Source: Unio delphinus (lineage: Eukaryota; Mollusca; Bivalvia; Unionida; Unionidae). From it: a stretch of 64,000 nt of DNA. Shown here one piece after another: positions 11,875-25,762 of the stretch. Position 1 is the first letter of the stretch, and the number at the start of each line of letters is the position of its first letter. Under the pieces are notes generated by a model that was not told where the DNA came from, made no database searches, and worked only from the letters and a program-made list of their open reading frames with translations. The DNA is taken from the NCBI GenBank assembly GCA_029339505.1, contig JAQISU010000094.1, positions 4,815,001 through 4,879,000 of the forward strand. Direction: 5' to 3'. The position numbers and the translations under genes are program-made.

Positions 11875-11876
<2 letters not shown>

Positions 11877-11987
11877 ATGTAATAGAAGGTCAAGGAAATA
11901 TATATATGCCTTTTTATCCTCATCATATGTTAGATAACTAATGTTTCTGTGTGTTTATTATCCGACACATGGACATATTCATTTTCC

Positions 11988-11989
<2 letters not shown>

Positions 11990-12065
<76 letters not shown>
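11990..12065. repeat. (TA)n microsatellite
   Basis: About 75 bases of TA with one CA interruption. Confidence 0.95.
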
Positions 12066-12795
12066 TGTACGAAAATATTATTCTACTTGCACGTGAAAAA
12101 ACCTTTCATGAAAAAAATTAACGGTTTTAGAAAGTTTATTATTAAAAATCTCACACTAATAAAACCATGAACAGGAGCAAATATTTAACAAACGAATGTG
12201 CAATTTGTGTGAAGAAAAAAAAGCCATCCTCGTGAAAAATGTAGACTGGTTAAACATGTCTTCAAGAAAGGATTCTTGTGACAAAATCTGTTAAGTCTAA
12301 GATATTCCTAAACTTTACACATTTTTACACATCGAAAGTTGTATTGACTTTATTAGCTTAACAATTCTTCTTGGTCGAATGGCGGATTATTCACGATAAA
12401 AATATCTTTGTCATGAAGACAAGCATATTTCGCGAACACAGTCATCTCTTTAGTGAAATCTTTGCATCGTGTAAAATCATTTTATGAATGACATGTATTG
12501 CCTGTGATAGTCGTCAGACTAAAACTAACCCAATGTTGACCTCAAGGTATTGCCTGCCTCCTATTGTATTAATCTACGAGAAAACGATTCTGTAACAATG
12601 AAAATGCCATTGCTTTGTTAATTGCTTAAAATTCAGCTACACGCTTATCGTGTGCAACCGACTGAATTAAATTCCCAGAGTTTCTTATGAATTCGACTCG
12701 TTTGATATTTAAATCTTTAAAAATAATCTGAAAGCATCGCTGGCCAAACTTTGTATGTAATGTACATGTCATGATGATTTCTAAATAATTTACAG
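12066..12795. other. Intron sequence, nothing recognised
   Basis: The 3' end of the last SLC17 intron, closing with the acceptor AATAATTTACAG at 12795. No other feature is seen. Confidence 0.5.
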
Positions 12796-12954
12796 GGCAC
12801 ACAAGAGGAATGGAGAAACTTCTTCTTCTTGACAGCGGGTCTAAACATATCCGGGGCATTTGTGTTCGCAACTTCAGCTCGTGCAACACCAGAGAGTTGG
12901 GCAAATGTAGAGACCACTGAACAGGCAAATGACGCGTGCGAGGCATTGACATAA
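12796..12954 (+). CDS. SLC17-family transporter, terminal exon with stop codon
   Basis: The exon follows acceptor AATTTACAG and continues in phase 0 from the exon at 8125-8215. It reads GTQEEWRNFFFLTAGLN, then ISGAFVFATSARATPESWAN, and ends with TAA at 12952-12954. SLC17 proteins end the same way: an EW-(R/Q) before the last membrane helix, then a short cytosolic tail with a charged residue and a W near its start. About 20 residues follow the last helix here. A candidate polyadenylation signal AATAAA lies near 13309. The four exons from 5209 to 12954 would give about 171 residues, roughly the C-terminal third of a 450-580 residue carrier. Confidence 0.85.
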   Translation, partial: GTQEEWRNFFFLTAGLNISGAFVFATSARATPESWANVETTEQANDACEALT

Positions 12955-14540
12955 TTGTAAAATTACGTATATACAGTAGGCGCTGATTCAATCTTAGGAA
13001 AATTTCAACCCATATTTGTTTAGTTTCGGAACACATATTATCCTAAATTACAGTGATTCTTAACATAAGCTTTTCTGAGATCTCATCAGTGCTCTTGATA
13101 TCTAAGAACGATACGGGCATTTGTTAAATGAACTGGAATGCTACATCGCTTTTAAACAACCACTTATAGGAGCGATAGGAACACCATTCGGCTATTTCCG
13201 TCAGATCCAGAAGATGTGCCTTGGTTCCCCAAATAAATGACACTGAGCATACAATTAAAGAAAGCATCCCCCCTCCCCATAGAAACAAACAAACAAACAA
13301 ACAAACAAAATAAATGAGAATGAATGAAGAAAGCATGGAAAATAGCGCATATTATTAATAATTGAAAAATAGTTTTGATAGGCGAATAATACTAAGAGTT
13401 ATACAATATATGAAATCTTACAATATCTCCTTTCCTAATTTTCTGAAATTTTTTTAAAAAATTCTTTTTTTACTGCTTAGATTATGTTTACAATCACGAA
13501 CGTATGTCTAAATTGATTAGGTGACCGATCTGTACTCCTGACATCGCTGTTCAAATGTTTTGGCACATGCTTTTGTGGCGATTTAAAATGAAACTTTTGA
13601 TAATGTGTTCAGAATCATCCATACAACCTGTTGCATGCATTAGCCCTATCTCGCTTGTAATGTCCTCTATTGGCAGAACCTTGACACCAGGCTTCCTCAC
13701 ACGCAAAACAAAGCATGAGTGTTTTAGCAAAATTACATACAAAGTGATGATAATGTCACTTGTCTCAGCTGCTTCGGCTTTCTGGATCGCTTATACTAAG
13801 AACCTACTGTACACATTCGTTTGCAAGTAGAGATCTACCATAGGATAACATAGTAATCTGCTCATGCACATCAGGGTCAATGATGTTTTGTTCTACTGAT
13901 TACATCTAACAAACTGTAAAGGTATATATACACCGGCTGATGAGGCGACGACAGATCTGGGTTGGTGGATTCTGAAGTTTGACTCGCCTTATAACCAAAT
14001 ATATACGGTAGATGATTTTAACAAATTTACGATGACCTGTAACTGCAGTATCCGCTCTTTCGTATCTCCAGCAACTGAAGGAGCATATTGGACTGATGCG
14101 CCCCTCTTTCTGTTCGTCTGATACACACAGTTGCGAATTAGAATAACTCTTTTCTATAATTTGTTGTCGATATTTCTTGATGGTTTCTTTGTTTTGTATA
14201 GCAATCGTGCAGTTAAATGGACCATTTAACGGAAATTGTTACAATTCCTGACACCAATCATTTTAAGCAGGGTGTTTGTCTATTGAGTTATTGCACGATA
14301 TGAGGTTATAAACTACTGGTTGTAGTCATTTCTATGTGAATCCGATCTTACAATGCTCAAACAATTTCGTAATCTCAAACAATGTACATTATCCAGTTCT
14401 TTCTTCATATTTTTATGTTTGCAGCAAAAGCGCACCGACGGTTACAGTGCATCTGCACCTAATACTAAAATACTACATAAGATGTTCCAATATTAATACA
14501 TAAATGCAGCTTCGCGGTAAATCTTTAAAAATAACCCTGT

Positions 14541-14543
<3 letters not shown>
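12955..14543. other. Putative 3' UTR then unassigned sequence
   Basis: The first few hundred bases are probably the SLC17 3' UTR, including an (AAAC)n run near 13288 and AATAAA near 13309. Overlapping open frames on both strands at 13551-13830 have some hydrophobic character but no family resemblance I can support. Confidence 0.4.

Positions 14544-14611
<68 letters not shown>
14544..14611. repeat. (GA)n microsatellite
   Basis: About 68 bases of pure GA. Confidence 0.95.
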
Positions 14612-16037
<1,426 letters not shown>

Positions 16038-16309
16038 CGTATGAAGAGAGAGAGGGAGAGGCATAGAGAAAGAGAAAGACAGATGCGTATCGTGATACCT
16101 ATGCTGGTATTAGAATTCGAAATGAATGTATCTTAATAATCGAATAAAGACACTTTGTGTGTTAATCTTTGTCTACTAAACGCTTGCATAATTTCGTTTT
16201 AATTTGGTTTTTTGGGGGGAGGAGATCTTATGAGATGTTTTGCTGTGTGTTGTATGTGGTACTTCAACCTTTCACTGGTACTTTCTGTAGCACAATTCAT
16301 GTTATATAT

Positions 16310-17480
16310 TTTTTTCTGAATAAAACTAGTGCTGATGACATGACCTCCAATACGCCAGACAACTCAGTCATCCTTAAGAGATTATCGTCACTCATGCCCG
16401 TAAACGAAAGGTCAGAGTCACCACAAGATCTTTCACGATGTCTCATAATGTCTGATTAGTAGTATAACAAATGGACTTGCTTCATAGCAAATAAGACGGA
16501 CATATTGGCCATTTTGGAAATAATTATTCTTGCTAATCATGGGGAGATGATGGTCATATCGGCGTGTCATTTATACTGAACACCATCTTACATTATGTTA
16601 TTGCTACTGGGTGAAGATGCTTTTGAATTGGGTATAACGTAACCTCCATGACAGCCATTCTGACAAATTTGTAGCTACTATTCCTCTACAAAATGTCATA
16701 TCGAAGTGATAAGCCAACCAGGATAAGTCAATTAATCTCCAGTGGTTTCAAAATTAAAAGTGTGCTGCTCGTACATCCTAGTATGGTTCCCACAGCGGCT
16801 AACGTAACAGATCATGTTATGGCCTTATTAGTATTCTCATTAAATTTGTTAAATTGTTTCGCTCCCTCTCCTGGATGGAAAGCGATTTTGTCATTAGGTA
16901 TTCACCAGAAGATTTCTTGCGATGTATATTTTGTGTTAGATGGAAACAGTGCCCGTCTGATATCGAATACGACCTTAATGGCAGTCACCTTGAAAATCTT
17001 GTTTTGCTAATCCTTTTAAATGGAAAATCGCTTTCACGTTAATTATTTAACAACCAGACCAATTATCATATGTAGTTTATAAACATCGTATATCAATGCA
17101 AAATGTTCGATATCCACCATGGTGGTGATCTTACAAAGGAATCACTCTAGAGATAGCTTCAACAATTAAACGTGTGAAAGACGAATTGGTTATGTCTTAA
17201 ATTGTGAAACCTGTTTTCAGATTACTCACTCTTGTTTTAATTTCTGTTCCTTAAATAATTAGTAACACTAGTAATTTTGCGAGTAATTTTGAAGGCCTTA
17301 TTTGAATTTTTATGTTATACGAAAGTTTTACAGACTTTCGTCAGATCTGATTGTCAATAACAAATGTAGTCACTTTAGTGTACAGAGGTGCTGCCATAAT
17401 TCTCACTCCCTATGTTATCTATTATGAAGTTTTAATATGGAGATTGTATCAGTGTTGGGAAACGTTTCTGCCTGACCTCG
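16310..17480. repeat. Longer copy of a diverged duplication (partner 29790-29990)
   Basis: The ends of this segment (16310-16392 and 17369-17480) match 29790-29990 in order, with shared phrases such as CCAGACAACTCAGT and CTTTAGTGTACAGA. About 982 bases in the middle have no counterpart there. The hexamer GTCACT occurs at both edges (16387-16392 and 17369-17374). The open frame at 16693-17010 lies inside the extra block and is not recognised. Confidence 0.6.
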
Positions 17481-17519
17481 TAACAACTTTATATATAATT
17501 TGAGATAAGTATGACAATG

Positions 17520-17890
17520 TTCATTCAAACTGTTTATAACTTTTACGACCAGATCACTCGTTAAAGTTTATAAATTACTTCACGCTCATGAACCAGCTAT
17601 TTTTTCTTTTCTTGAAACAGTATCATACATACGCGTCGACGAGAGATTATTAATACGAGCCAAAAACAATATGTGTAGAACGGTACATTGCTGGGTTTTT
17701 CCTCGTAAAGTCGCATACATTGATTTGAATTTGTTCCGTGACAATGGCGAGGTTATAATCTTGAGTACTGTGTATTTGATTTTGCATCGTGCATTATCAT
17801 GTTGACATTTTCCTAGATATAGCATACTCCTGTTTGTCCTGAAGAATGTATGATAATTGACCTCCATGTACTGAATGGTAATGGGGCTGT
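17520..17890. repeat. Diverged segmental repeat, copy 1 of 3
   Basis: This aligns by eye with 31300-31680 and more weakly with 32950-33160. Shared order includes TTACGACCAG, a phrase like TTGAAACAGTATCATA, and GACCTCCATG near the end. The open frames on the - strand (17586-17867 here and 31349-31573 in copy 2) correspond only because the DNA is homologous. Neither is recognised as a gene. Confidence 0.55.
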
Positions 17891-18005
17891 TATGTGTTTA
17901 ATGTTTTAGCCGTTTAAAGTAGCTATAATGTCAAAGTGAATCAGCTGTATCGATCGGTACACCTACGATCACTCACACAATTGTATATGATACGTGTATG
18001 TGAAG

Positions 18006-18007
<2 letters not shown>

Positions 18008-18039
<32 letters not shown>
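18008..18039. repeat. (CA)n microsatellite
   Basis: A 32-base CA run. A matching CA run follows the partner segment at 31784-31819. Confidence 0.9.
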
Positions 18040-18040
<1 letters not shown>

Positions 18041-18589
18041 AACACAATATATAGTACTGCGTTTCTGGGCGCAGAAGGATTTCGTATCCAATATTGAAGC
18101 TATACGCATACCGAATTCGATCAATTGACGAAAAAAAAATAATATACTACAATTATTATCACTTGAGGCGATTGTCACTAAAGTTGTCTGTTCGAAAAAA
18201 TATTAAGTTTGGACAAACGGGATACCACCCGCGTGTTTTCATGACTCGCAATATGTCTGCCTATTATGTGCACCGCTTTGAAAAGATGTAATGTTTATCC
18301 ATCGGTCTCAAGAAATGAAATACATTACTCTGGACTGTTTCTGTAAGAAGTTCTGTCCAGTAATTAGGTCACGTTTATAACTAGTTTTTACGAAATGTAT
18401 CGTAACAATGCCATACAATAGCAAGATATATTAAACAAACTAAACAGATATTGTAAAATAAACTACTAAATTTCAAATTGTTATAAATTATAAGGTGTTA
18501 TGTAGGAGAGAATGAATAGGAAATATTGTGTTTATGGGGCAACATTACTGAAGAATTTAGAAACAGACCATACTCTGGTGAATTTCTGG

Positions 18590-19050
18590 ACAATATCGTT
18601 CTAATGTCAAGTTGATACAGACGATTTTGTACGTGTGGAACAACTTCCTGCAAAATTGGAAACTTGCATTAAGATGCAGAATTGTTTACGGTATACATTT
18701 CCATCTTTTATATATTGTATTTATTTGTATAATTCTTAAATAAAGATAGTAAATAGGATTTTCTGGGTCACAGGTTCATGCCGGTCATTGAGTGGGTCTT
18801 CAAGCTGACATTTAGAACTCACAATTTCAGATGGATTTCTACTCGAAATGTGGGATATTTTATACACTTTATGAATATTACTTTTCCTAAGTAAAGTACG
18901 ATCGTTCGTTCTTGATACAAATTGGATTTTCGACCAAAAATAAGACGTGATCCAATGTTTGCAGAAATGTATCGTTGCGCTTCAAAAAACTCTTCAGCTT
19001 ATTCTTTATGTAGTATTGATGATTGTACCGTTGCACCAGCCGCTGATAAC
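18590..19050 (+). repeat. Right copy of the 0.46 kb duplication (partner 1-462)
   Basis: This is nearly the same sequence as 1-462, with a loss of about 10 bases after GTTGATAC, an 11-base insertion AGAACTCACAA near 18812, and scattered changes. It extends beyond the shared part into sequence absent from the left copy, so it shows what may have stood there before the LINE fragment arrived. Confidence 0.75.
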
Positions 19051-19104
19051 TGTGACGACATTTCACCCATTCATCATTCTCCTACATTCCATATCAATCA
19101 ATAG
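18922..19104 (+). CDS. Unrecognised small open reading frame, 60 residues
   Basis: The frame begins at a TTG (no ATG in this position) as LDFRPKIRRDPMFAEMYRC and ends at TAG with HHSPTFHINQ. Four cysteines lie in its middle part. The left duplicate keeps the frame through a 3-base in-frame insertion (ATG-ACT-TAT) but then has TGA in place of TTA. A length change that is a multiple of three hints at former coding constraint. No start, acceptor or family resemblance could be shown, so this may be an exon fragment, a pseudogene or chance. Confidence 0.3.
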   Translation: MDFRPKIRRDPMFAEMYRCASKNSSAYSLCSIDDCTVAPAADNCDDISPIHHSPTFHINQ

Positions 19105-19612
19105 TATATATCCATAGAGGACCTTTCTGGCCACTCTTGTATTAGGTAGTAATAAAGGTGGGCCAGAACCCCCATTTTCTTGTACTACTAACACCTGTAG
19201 CAGGATGCACTTTGACAGGAGCGATTCCCACCAACGAAACAGCTGTGTTTTCAAGTATTTATAAAATAATGCAATTTAATTTTTGTTAAAAAAAAAACAT
19301 TTATTGTTTCCTGTACAGCTGATTGAAGTCTCATTCATGAACGTTACTTTCGTTTTCCTCTATTAATTGCGTGTTTTCAGAAAGCTTTTCTCTTCCACAC
19401 CAAATGCCAATATTTCTTATTTCCAATACATTGTGGATTAAAATTAAATTTCTTCTGTCCTAAAAGCACAACTGGAATTTATTAGTACCCTTGCTTTTCT
19501 CGCTGTCCATCCGTCCATTAATTCTATTCGTAATACATTCGGCCTCAAACAAATAATCCTTATAGTCAGATATGACTGCAAATTGCTAAAGCTACGTTAA
19601 AAATCCAAATCT
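19051..19612. other. Unassigned, with a SINE-tail-like piece at its 3' end
   Basis: Near 19573-19607 the sequence ATATGACTGCAAATTGCTAAAGCTACGTTAAAAAT resembles the tails at 28322-28350 and 29688-29730, so an older SINE tail probably sits directly before the SINE at 19613. Nothing else was recognised. Confidence 0.4.
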
Positions 19613-19866
19613 GGGCCCCGAGTGGCCGAGTGGTCTAACGCTCTTTCCGTTATGGATCACTGGCATCTCACCTCTGTCTGCTTGGGTTCGAGTCTAAGAT
19701 TCGGCTAAAGTAGTTATGTGAGAAAGCTTGCCAGTAGCTTCTCGTGGGTCGGTGGTTCTTTCTGGGGTTTTCCGTGGTTCTTCCTCCACCAATAATACTA
19801 GTCGCAATGTATAACCTACCGTGTGCTGAAATATGACGTTAAAACTTAAAACAACAACAACAAAAA
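19613..19866 (+). mobile_element. tRNA-derived SINE, full-length copy
   Basis: The head carries an RNA polymerase III A-box TGGCCGAGTGG (19623-19633) and B-box GGTTCGAGTCT (19685-19695), about 50 bases apart as in Leu/Ser-type tRNA-derived heads. The body contains GAGAAAGCTTGCCAGTAGCT and TTCCTCCACCAATAATACT. The 3' end is a GACGTTAAAACTTAAAACAA phrase with an ACAACAACAA tail. Related copies are at 25551-25762 (+), 61074-61284 (-) and 61581-61815 (-). Confidence 0.88.
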
Positions 19867-19869
19867 ATC

Positions 19870-19874
<5 letters not shown>

Positions 19875-19934
<60 letters not shown>

Positions 19935-19958
19935 CAAACACACACACACACACACACA
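19875..19958. repeat. (CT)n then (CA)n microsatellite
   Basis: About 55 bases of CT and then about 22 bases of CA directly follow the SINE tail, a usual place for microsatellite growth. Confidence 0.95.
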
Positions 19959-19959
19959 G

Positions 19960-20865
19960 TTTGTAACATAAGGTTCGTTTTCACAATAGCCATATTTAAT
20001 TTGGGATTTAACTGCTAAGAAGGTAAAGCAACTTTGAAGATTGAAACAGTCTGTGTGACAAATGTCTGCTCCATTAACAACTTTCTGTTGTGGACTCTCA
20101 TATCAACGTTGAAATTAGTTCAAATGATAATCAAATCCGGGCTATGTAATTGTCAAGAGTTTCTTAGGAATATGCCGAGGGATGTGAAAGAGAGGGAATA
20201 ATAAAAAGCCAAAATAATAAATTCCTGAGGCATAATGTCGGAAGAAACAAAGTTCGGTAGTTTAGTTTCATCATGGTGTTTTCCAGTCTATACGTTCTTG
20301 ATTAACCTCAAAACTTGTTACCCGTCAAGCATTTTTATGTTCATGTTAAATACATTCATTACAGGGATAATAATAAGATGTATACCATACATATAAAAAA
20401 TAGACAAGATATTTATACAAATAATGACTACTCATACTACTACTGCAAGAATACTACATACTTTTTCCCGTCTTTGACATTTTACTTTGTCGAAGGGCGC
20501 TGCTTGTTTATAATCAGTGAGACTATGACACATGGAACCCTAATATTCATGTCCTAAAGCAAAATGGATAAATTAAATCGGCCAGTGTAACTTTTGTATT
20601 TTGCAATAATATATTCCGCGTTTTCAATTGAGAAAATTCGAAATATACATAATATTATATGACAGTCAATAGTTGATCGAGATATGAATAGGTCGCTACA
20701 GACTCTGATATGGAATTTCATTATTTTAACTTTCACCACTATTCCTTTCATTTCGCTCAGTTTTACGTCGAAGGTTACTGAAGAGGACACTAGTTGACAC
20801 TTCGAAAATATCAACTTTTGTGTCCATATTATCCGAATAATTAATTACAGGCATGTCTTGTGGGT
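19960..20865. other. Unassigned AT-rich sequence
   Basis: No supported gene or repeat. Confidence 0.4.
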
Positions 20866-20869
20866 TCCT

Positions 20870-21170
20870 TGTTAACAATTATCTGTGATTCCCCTCCCCA
20901 GCATTTACAAAAGGCCTGATGTGCCTTCTAGCATGTGATAAGAGGCGACTACTGGAGACATGGTTGGCAGTGACTCAGCATTTGGCTTGATGGATATTGT
21001 GCCCAAAAAAAATACAGGCTTGAATCCTGCCGTTGGATCAGTTTAAGGTGCTACCGTTATACATTCGTGCGCAAGGCACTGTACTCATGTTATTTCGGCA
21101 CTACAACACTTACTTGTTTTGCTTTGTCCCAAAAGACCAGACCAATCAAAATCAAACCAAACAAAAATAA
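20870..21170 (+). mobile_element. Possible second SINE type
   Basis: A GC-richer island in AT-rich surroundings contains AAGAGGCGACTACTGGAGAC and a B-box-like GGCTTGAATCCTGCC. It ends in a (CAAAC/AATC)-rich tail near 21140-21170. Only one copy lies in the window, so the call rests on composition and layout. Confidence 0.35.
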
Positions 21171-21603
21171 AATCATTTCTCCTAGCAATAATTGTTATCA
21201 ATGGTTTAAAAAATCGAATCGGATATAACCTTCATCTATTAAACGCTGGTTCTACATAAACAGCTAGGTGGAAGTGTAATATGTAGTATAGTCCATTCTT
21301 CGTAAAAAGGTACAATAAGTTCGTCATTGTAACGAATATGCCATCTTAAACATTAACAGTTTCTTGTCCGATCGTTCACAAGCCAATGTAGGAGTCAGAA
21401 AAAGAACTGTAAATACTTCATATCTGATATTATCGCAATTATTAATAAATCTTGAAACACGGTTAATATAAAACTAATTTACAAACTATGCCGTGTGTAT
21501 ATGGTAGTCTCCAACTTATGTCAGGCACAAGTAAAATCACAAGAAATGATAATGTCATTGTAGAAATCATTATCGTTGTTGGAATGTGAATATTACATAC
21601 TAG
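21171..21603. other. Unassigned AT-rich sequence
   Basis: No feature is supported. Confidence 0.4.

Positions 21604-21604
<1 letters not shown>

Positions 21605-21659
<55 letters not shown>
21605..21659. repeat. (TA)n microsatellite
   Basis: About 55 bases of TA. Confidence 0.95.
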
Positions 21660-21662
<3 letters not shown>

Positions 21663-23074
21663 CAGTTTAGAACGTTCAGGAAAGAAACGAAAAGCAATCT
21701 CAACATTCAACAACCCTTGTCCTAACCACCGGATACATATAAAAATTGAGAAATAATATAAGCAAGGCAAAATACATAACTATACTGAATTTAAATGGAT
21801 GAAAATGATTTAAATATCAATTATAAAAATGTACCTAACTCCATACTTTGATTAATATTGGTGCTGATTAGCAAATCACATTTACACCTGTCATATACTT
21901 ATATTTTGATATTCTATCACCATAGTGAAAGGCATTCTAAAATTTATAACTTATAGTTCGAACTTGCCACCTTTCAGTTTCAACTGGAAACCTATGAATA
22001 GGAGCTTTGGTAAAAGTAATTTCTACATGTGTGACATATGCATTAATAATAGTACAGAATCAAATACGTATTTTTTATATTAAAAAAAAAACTATCTGAT
22101 AAATTATACTTCGAGAGGAATTAAAAACACCGGAAAGCCAATTGCAAATATATTATCGTTCAAACGATAAATAGAGAGAAAGACTGATATAACCACACAT
22201 TATTCACTCCGAACTGATAATACCATTCTAATATTGCATTTACCTGTAGCAGCATGGTGTAACATTTAAAAAATGTTTTTGAAATTGTACTCTTTCTTTC
22301 CAATACGAAGTCAAAGCCAAAATATAACAAAATGATATGCTCGCAGGTGTATTGACACAAGACTGTCAGATATATTTAACAAAGACCTTTCATACATGTC
22401 AATGTTACGGTCACCAGATTAATGCTAATGTTTCAGCAAAGGAGATTGATTTCACATCGAGACCGTTCATCGGATTAATTTGTCAATTCTTTGTTTGAAC
22501 GTATTCATGGCAGACCCACGTAGCCTTTGTTGAGATAATATAATTTGAAGTTTTGTACTGCAGTCCACATTACGCGCACTGATAATTATCAATGCAACTG
22601 TTGTGCTTCCTTTATAAGTTGAAAGATTTAATATTTGAGCTTGCATGATGATTTTACTATTTGCAGTCGTGAATAATTGCTTGAATGATCGAATTACCGA
22701 TTGTCATTGAATTCGACTTTAGAGTGACATTATAAGTTTTGGAATAAAGCACAACTTTGGAGATCATTCCAGTTAGCTGGATTTGAGCGGGTATGGCAGG
22801 AACTGGGACTGATCGTTAATTATCTTTTTTATTAATGAAAAGGAAATGATCTCTGTTAGTGTTTGTGCTTACCAGACCATGTATTTTGTGGTGACTCAGC
22901 GTTTTCAAGCAGTTTTACCTAAACAAATCGATGATACATAACACATTGGTCATACTATGTATCTGTAGAGTGTTTTAAAGCAACATTAACACAAATAATA
23001 CTAATATAATAAAACATAAATGCAACAGAAGCAAAAGACAACCTATGTAATGTAACAGACGATTGCAACCAATA
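21660..23074. other. Unassigned AT-rich sequence
   Basis: No gene or repeat is supported. Short open frames show no recognisable composition. Confidence 0.4.
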
Positions 23075-23655
23075 TCAATGTTGTCTTCTTGATGTCGCCA
23101 CCAGCGTCAGTGGCGTCGTTTGACTATAGCCATGATCATCAATGCTGTCTTGTGAATATTAACACCGGCAATACTGTTGTCTTGTAACTATTAACACCAA
23201 CATTAATGCTATCTCTTGACTATTTCCATCAGCATCAATGCTGTCCTGTGACTATTACCACCAACATCAATGCTGTCTTGTGACTTTTGCCACCAGCGTC
23301 AATGTTGTCTTCTTACTATTACCACCAACATCAGTGGCTGCTTTAGAGTATTAACACCAGCATCAATGGTGAATTTAGACTATTACCACCAACAACAATA
23401 ATGCTTTGTGACTATAACCACCTGCAGCAATGTGTCTTCTTACTATTACCAGCTCCATCAATGTCACCTTGAACCTTGTGATTATTTTCACCAGCATCAA
23501 TGTTGTTATGCGATTATTGTCACTAGTATCAATGTTGTCCTCTTACTATTGCCACCATCATCAGTGGCGTCTCGTGACTATTATCGCCAGCAATAATGTT
23601 GCCTTGTTACTATTGCCACTAACATCAATGTTGTCTGTACGTGATTATAACTCAG
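23075..23655. repeat. Minisatellite, 32 bp unit, about 18 diverged copies
   Basis: The unit reads roughly TCAATGCTGTCTTGTGACTA followed by TTACCACCAACA. Copies differ at many positions and some have short gaps. The unit length is not a multiple of three, so the open frames crossing it (23408-23732) are not evidence of a protein. Confidence 0.85.
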
Positions 23656-24827
23656 AAATCGATTATGAGTGCTTTACATTGCGCCTTATTTGGCCATTTT
23701 ATTCTGTGCCAGTGCGTATAAATATCGTTTAGTTTCCTTTCACCTGGGAACACAGAAGTATAATACACTAAACAAAATGCAACAATTGTGTACTTGTAGG
23801 TATTTAGAACGGTTCTTATTGGCTCCAATCATGCATATATAAAATATACGCTATTGCTCTATGCATATGTACATTCTTTCAAATAATTGCACCTGTGTTA
23901 GTATATGTGCAGTTATGTGTTAGGAGATGCAGTGGACGAAAGTTAAGCTGGTGCTGATTTATTGATTAAGTTCTGAAACGTATGTGCATTTGAAAATGTG
24001 TGCAGAAATTACTCTAGTTCCTATGTTCTTTTGCGTTTATTACATTCGAGCTTCACCAGGAATCATATTTCTGGAAGAAGTTTTTGTATCACGCTTACCT
24101 GCACATGCTTTAAATTGATATTCATTTCACCTTACTGCGTTACTACTAATACTACAATTATCAAATCTACTTCCGCAATCTATGCTTCTGCTTCTACTAG
24201 TAACAACCATAACAAACAACAGCAAAAATGTATCAAACGCTTTTGTTTATACAGTAAATTGTACACCGAACAAACGTGGAATTCGATGATGTCGGTTTTC
24301 GTTGTTATAGAGACGTTATTGACTGTGCACACGACGAGTAGAACCGTTAAGTGCAAATCTAGTTTCAAGTCCTTTTCTTCAAGTTGGATTGAAATTCAAT
24401 GACGGCATGTTTTTGTTGCTACATAAAGGTCATGGATTATGTCCGTGACAAGTGGACTGGTTGAAGTGCGAACCTACTTTCACATTCGTTTCTTAGAACG
24501 AGATTCGAATTCAGTGTATAATTCTTTTGTTAGCCTAGCTGTTTTCCAGACAAAGAAGTCGTGGGCTCTGCGTATCAAAGTTCATGCATAAATATAGTAG
24601 CATATCTTTTTATATTTATTGTAATAAAGTAGTTCTCTTGTCTATTGTCTCCCTTATTGTGAATCCTGGCATGCCACGGCAAGGCTGTGGAATTCAGAGG
24701 TTGACTTTACGAAGTGGAAGACTAATTAATGACGTAAGTGCTCATGAGTGGATCGTGTGGTAGAGTATTCGTCTCATTAGTGGCTAAACAAATTAAACAA
24801 TAATCAACACGATGAGAAAACACTGAG

Positions 24828-24832
<5 letters not shown>
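23656..24832. other. Unassigned sequence
   Basis: A 134-codon open frame at 23998-24402 is low in complexity and not supported. A phrase near 24750-24780 (GATCGTGTGGTAGAGTATTC) is faintly tRNA-like but lacks a B-box. Confidence 0.35.

Positions 24833-24897
<65 letters not shown>
24833..24897. repeat. (GA)n microsatellite
   Basis: About 65 bases of pure GA. Confidence 0.95.
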
Positions 24898-24900
<3 letters not shown>

Positions 24901-25538
24901 TACTTTGTTAGAACCGACTGTCTGAGATATGTAGCGCACATTTTCTACTTCCAAAATCACGCATCGAAATTTGGTATATGTTTAGTGTTACGACTCTATG
25001 GTCTCGAACTATGCAACAGAAAAGAAATAAAACCAACAATATAAGAAATGTTCAGACAATAATTTATTTCATAGGTTACCAATGAAATTTTAGAGGAACT
25101 TACAGTATTGTGAATTAATCTAAAATAGTCCTAATTGTCATATCACAAGTCCAAAAGTATTGAGTATTCTGAAATAATCCCAACAACCGTAAATCTTTTG
25201 ATGAGTCGCAAAGATTTACTCCTTAATATCTTTGATTAATATCCCCATTAAGCCGAAAGTAGTGTTTTAGTCGAAAATTCAATGATCACATTTTAATTCC
25301 AAAGAAAAAATACAGGAAATAATTCCTCTCAAATTATATCTGATAAATACCTATACATTCTGATAATAGATCCCCAAAAAATGAAATAATGAAATTACAT
25401 GTTTATCAAAAGTATACAAAGAAATTTAGTTTTAAATAGTTTAAAACAGTAAAATATAATAAATGCCTACCTTTCCTTTTTGGTCGGTGAGAATCCAAGT
25501 GCACGATGCGCTGTTTCTTGCTTTCTGTCTGTCTTGTT
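24898..25538. other. Unassigned AT-rich sequence
   Basis: No feature is supported. Confidence 0.4.
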
Positions 25539-25550
25539 CCAACTGTCGAC

Positions 25551-25762
25551 ACTGTGGGGCCCCATTTGGTCGAGTGGTCTAAAGCACACTCCGTTACGGA
25601 TCACTGCCATCTCACCTCTGTCTGCGTGAGTTCGAGTCTAAGATTCGGCAAATGTAGTTATGTGAGAAAGCTTGCCAGTAGCTTCTCCTGGGTAGGTAGT
25701 TCTTTCCGGGGTTTTTCCCATGTTCTGCCTTGATCATTAATACTGGCCGCCAGGTATATAGC
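25551..25762 (+). mobile_element. tRNA-derived SINE with 12 bp target-site duplication
   Basis: This is the same family as 19613-19866, with head GGTCGAGTGGTCTAAAGC, the B-box-like GAGTTCGAGTCTAAG, and the body phrase GAGAAAGCTTGCCAGTAGCT. The direct repeat CCAACTGTCGAC flanks it at 25539-25550 and 25763-25774, which is a clear target-site duplication from target-primed insertion. Its 3' end stops at a GGTATATAG phrase, earlier than in the copy at 19613, and lacks the ACAACAACAA tail. Confidence 0.9.

Noticed and set aside
13551..13830. Overlapping 91- and 63-codon frames downstream of SLC17
   Set aside because: They show some hydrophobic pattern but no family match or splice support, and no second copy shows conservation.
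19621..19700. Possible functional tRNA gene at the SINE head
   Set aside because: The A- and B-boxes are present, but the acceptor and anticodon stems do not pair as in a tRNA, and a SINE body follows directly.
23408..23732. Frames across the 32 bp minisatellite
   Set aside because: The unit length is not a multiple of three and the frame is kept only by chance over a few units.
24740..24790. tRNA-like phrase GGTAGAGTATTCGTCTC
   Set aside because: It has no B-box, tail or second copy, so it is too weak to list as a SINE.
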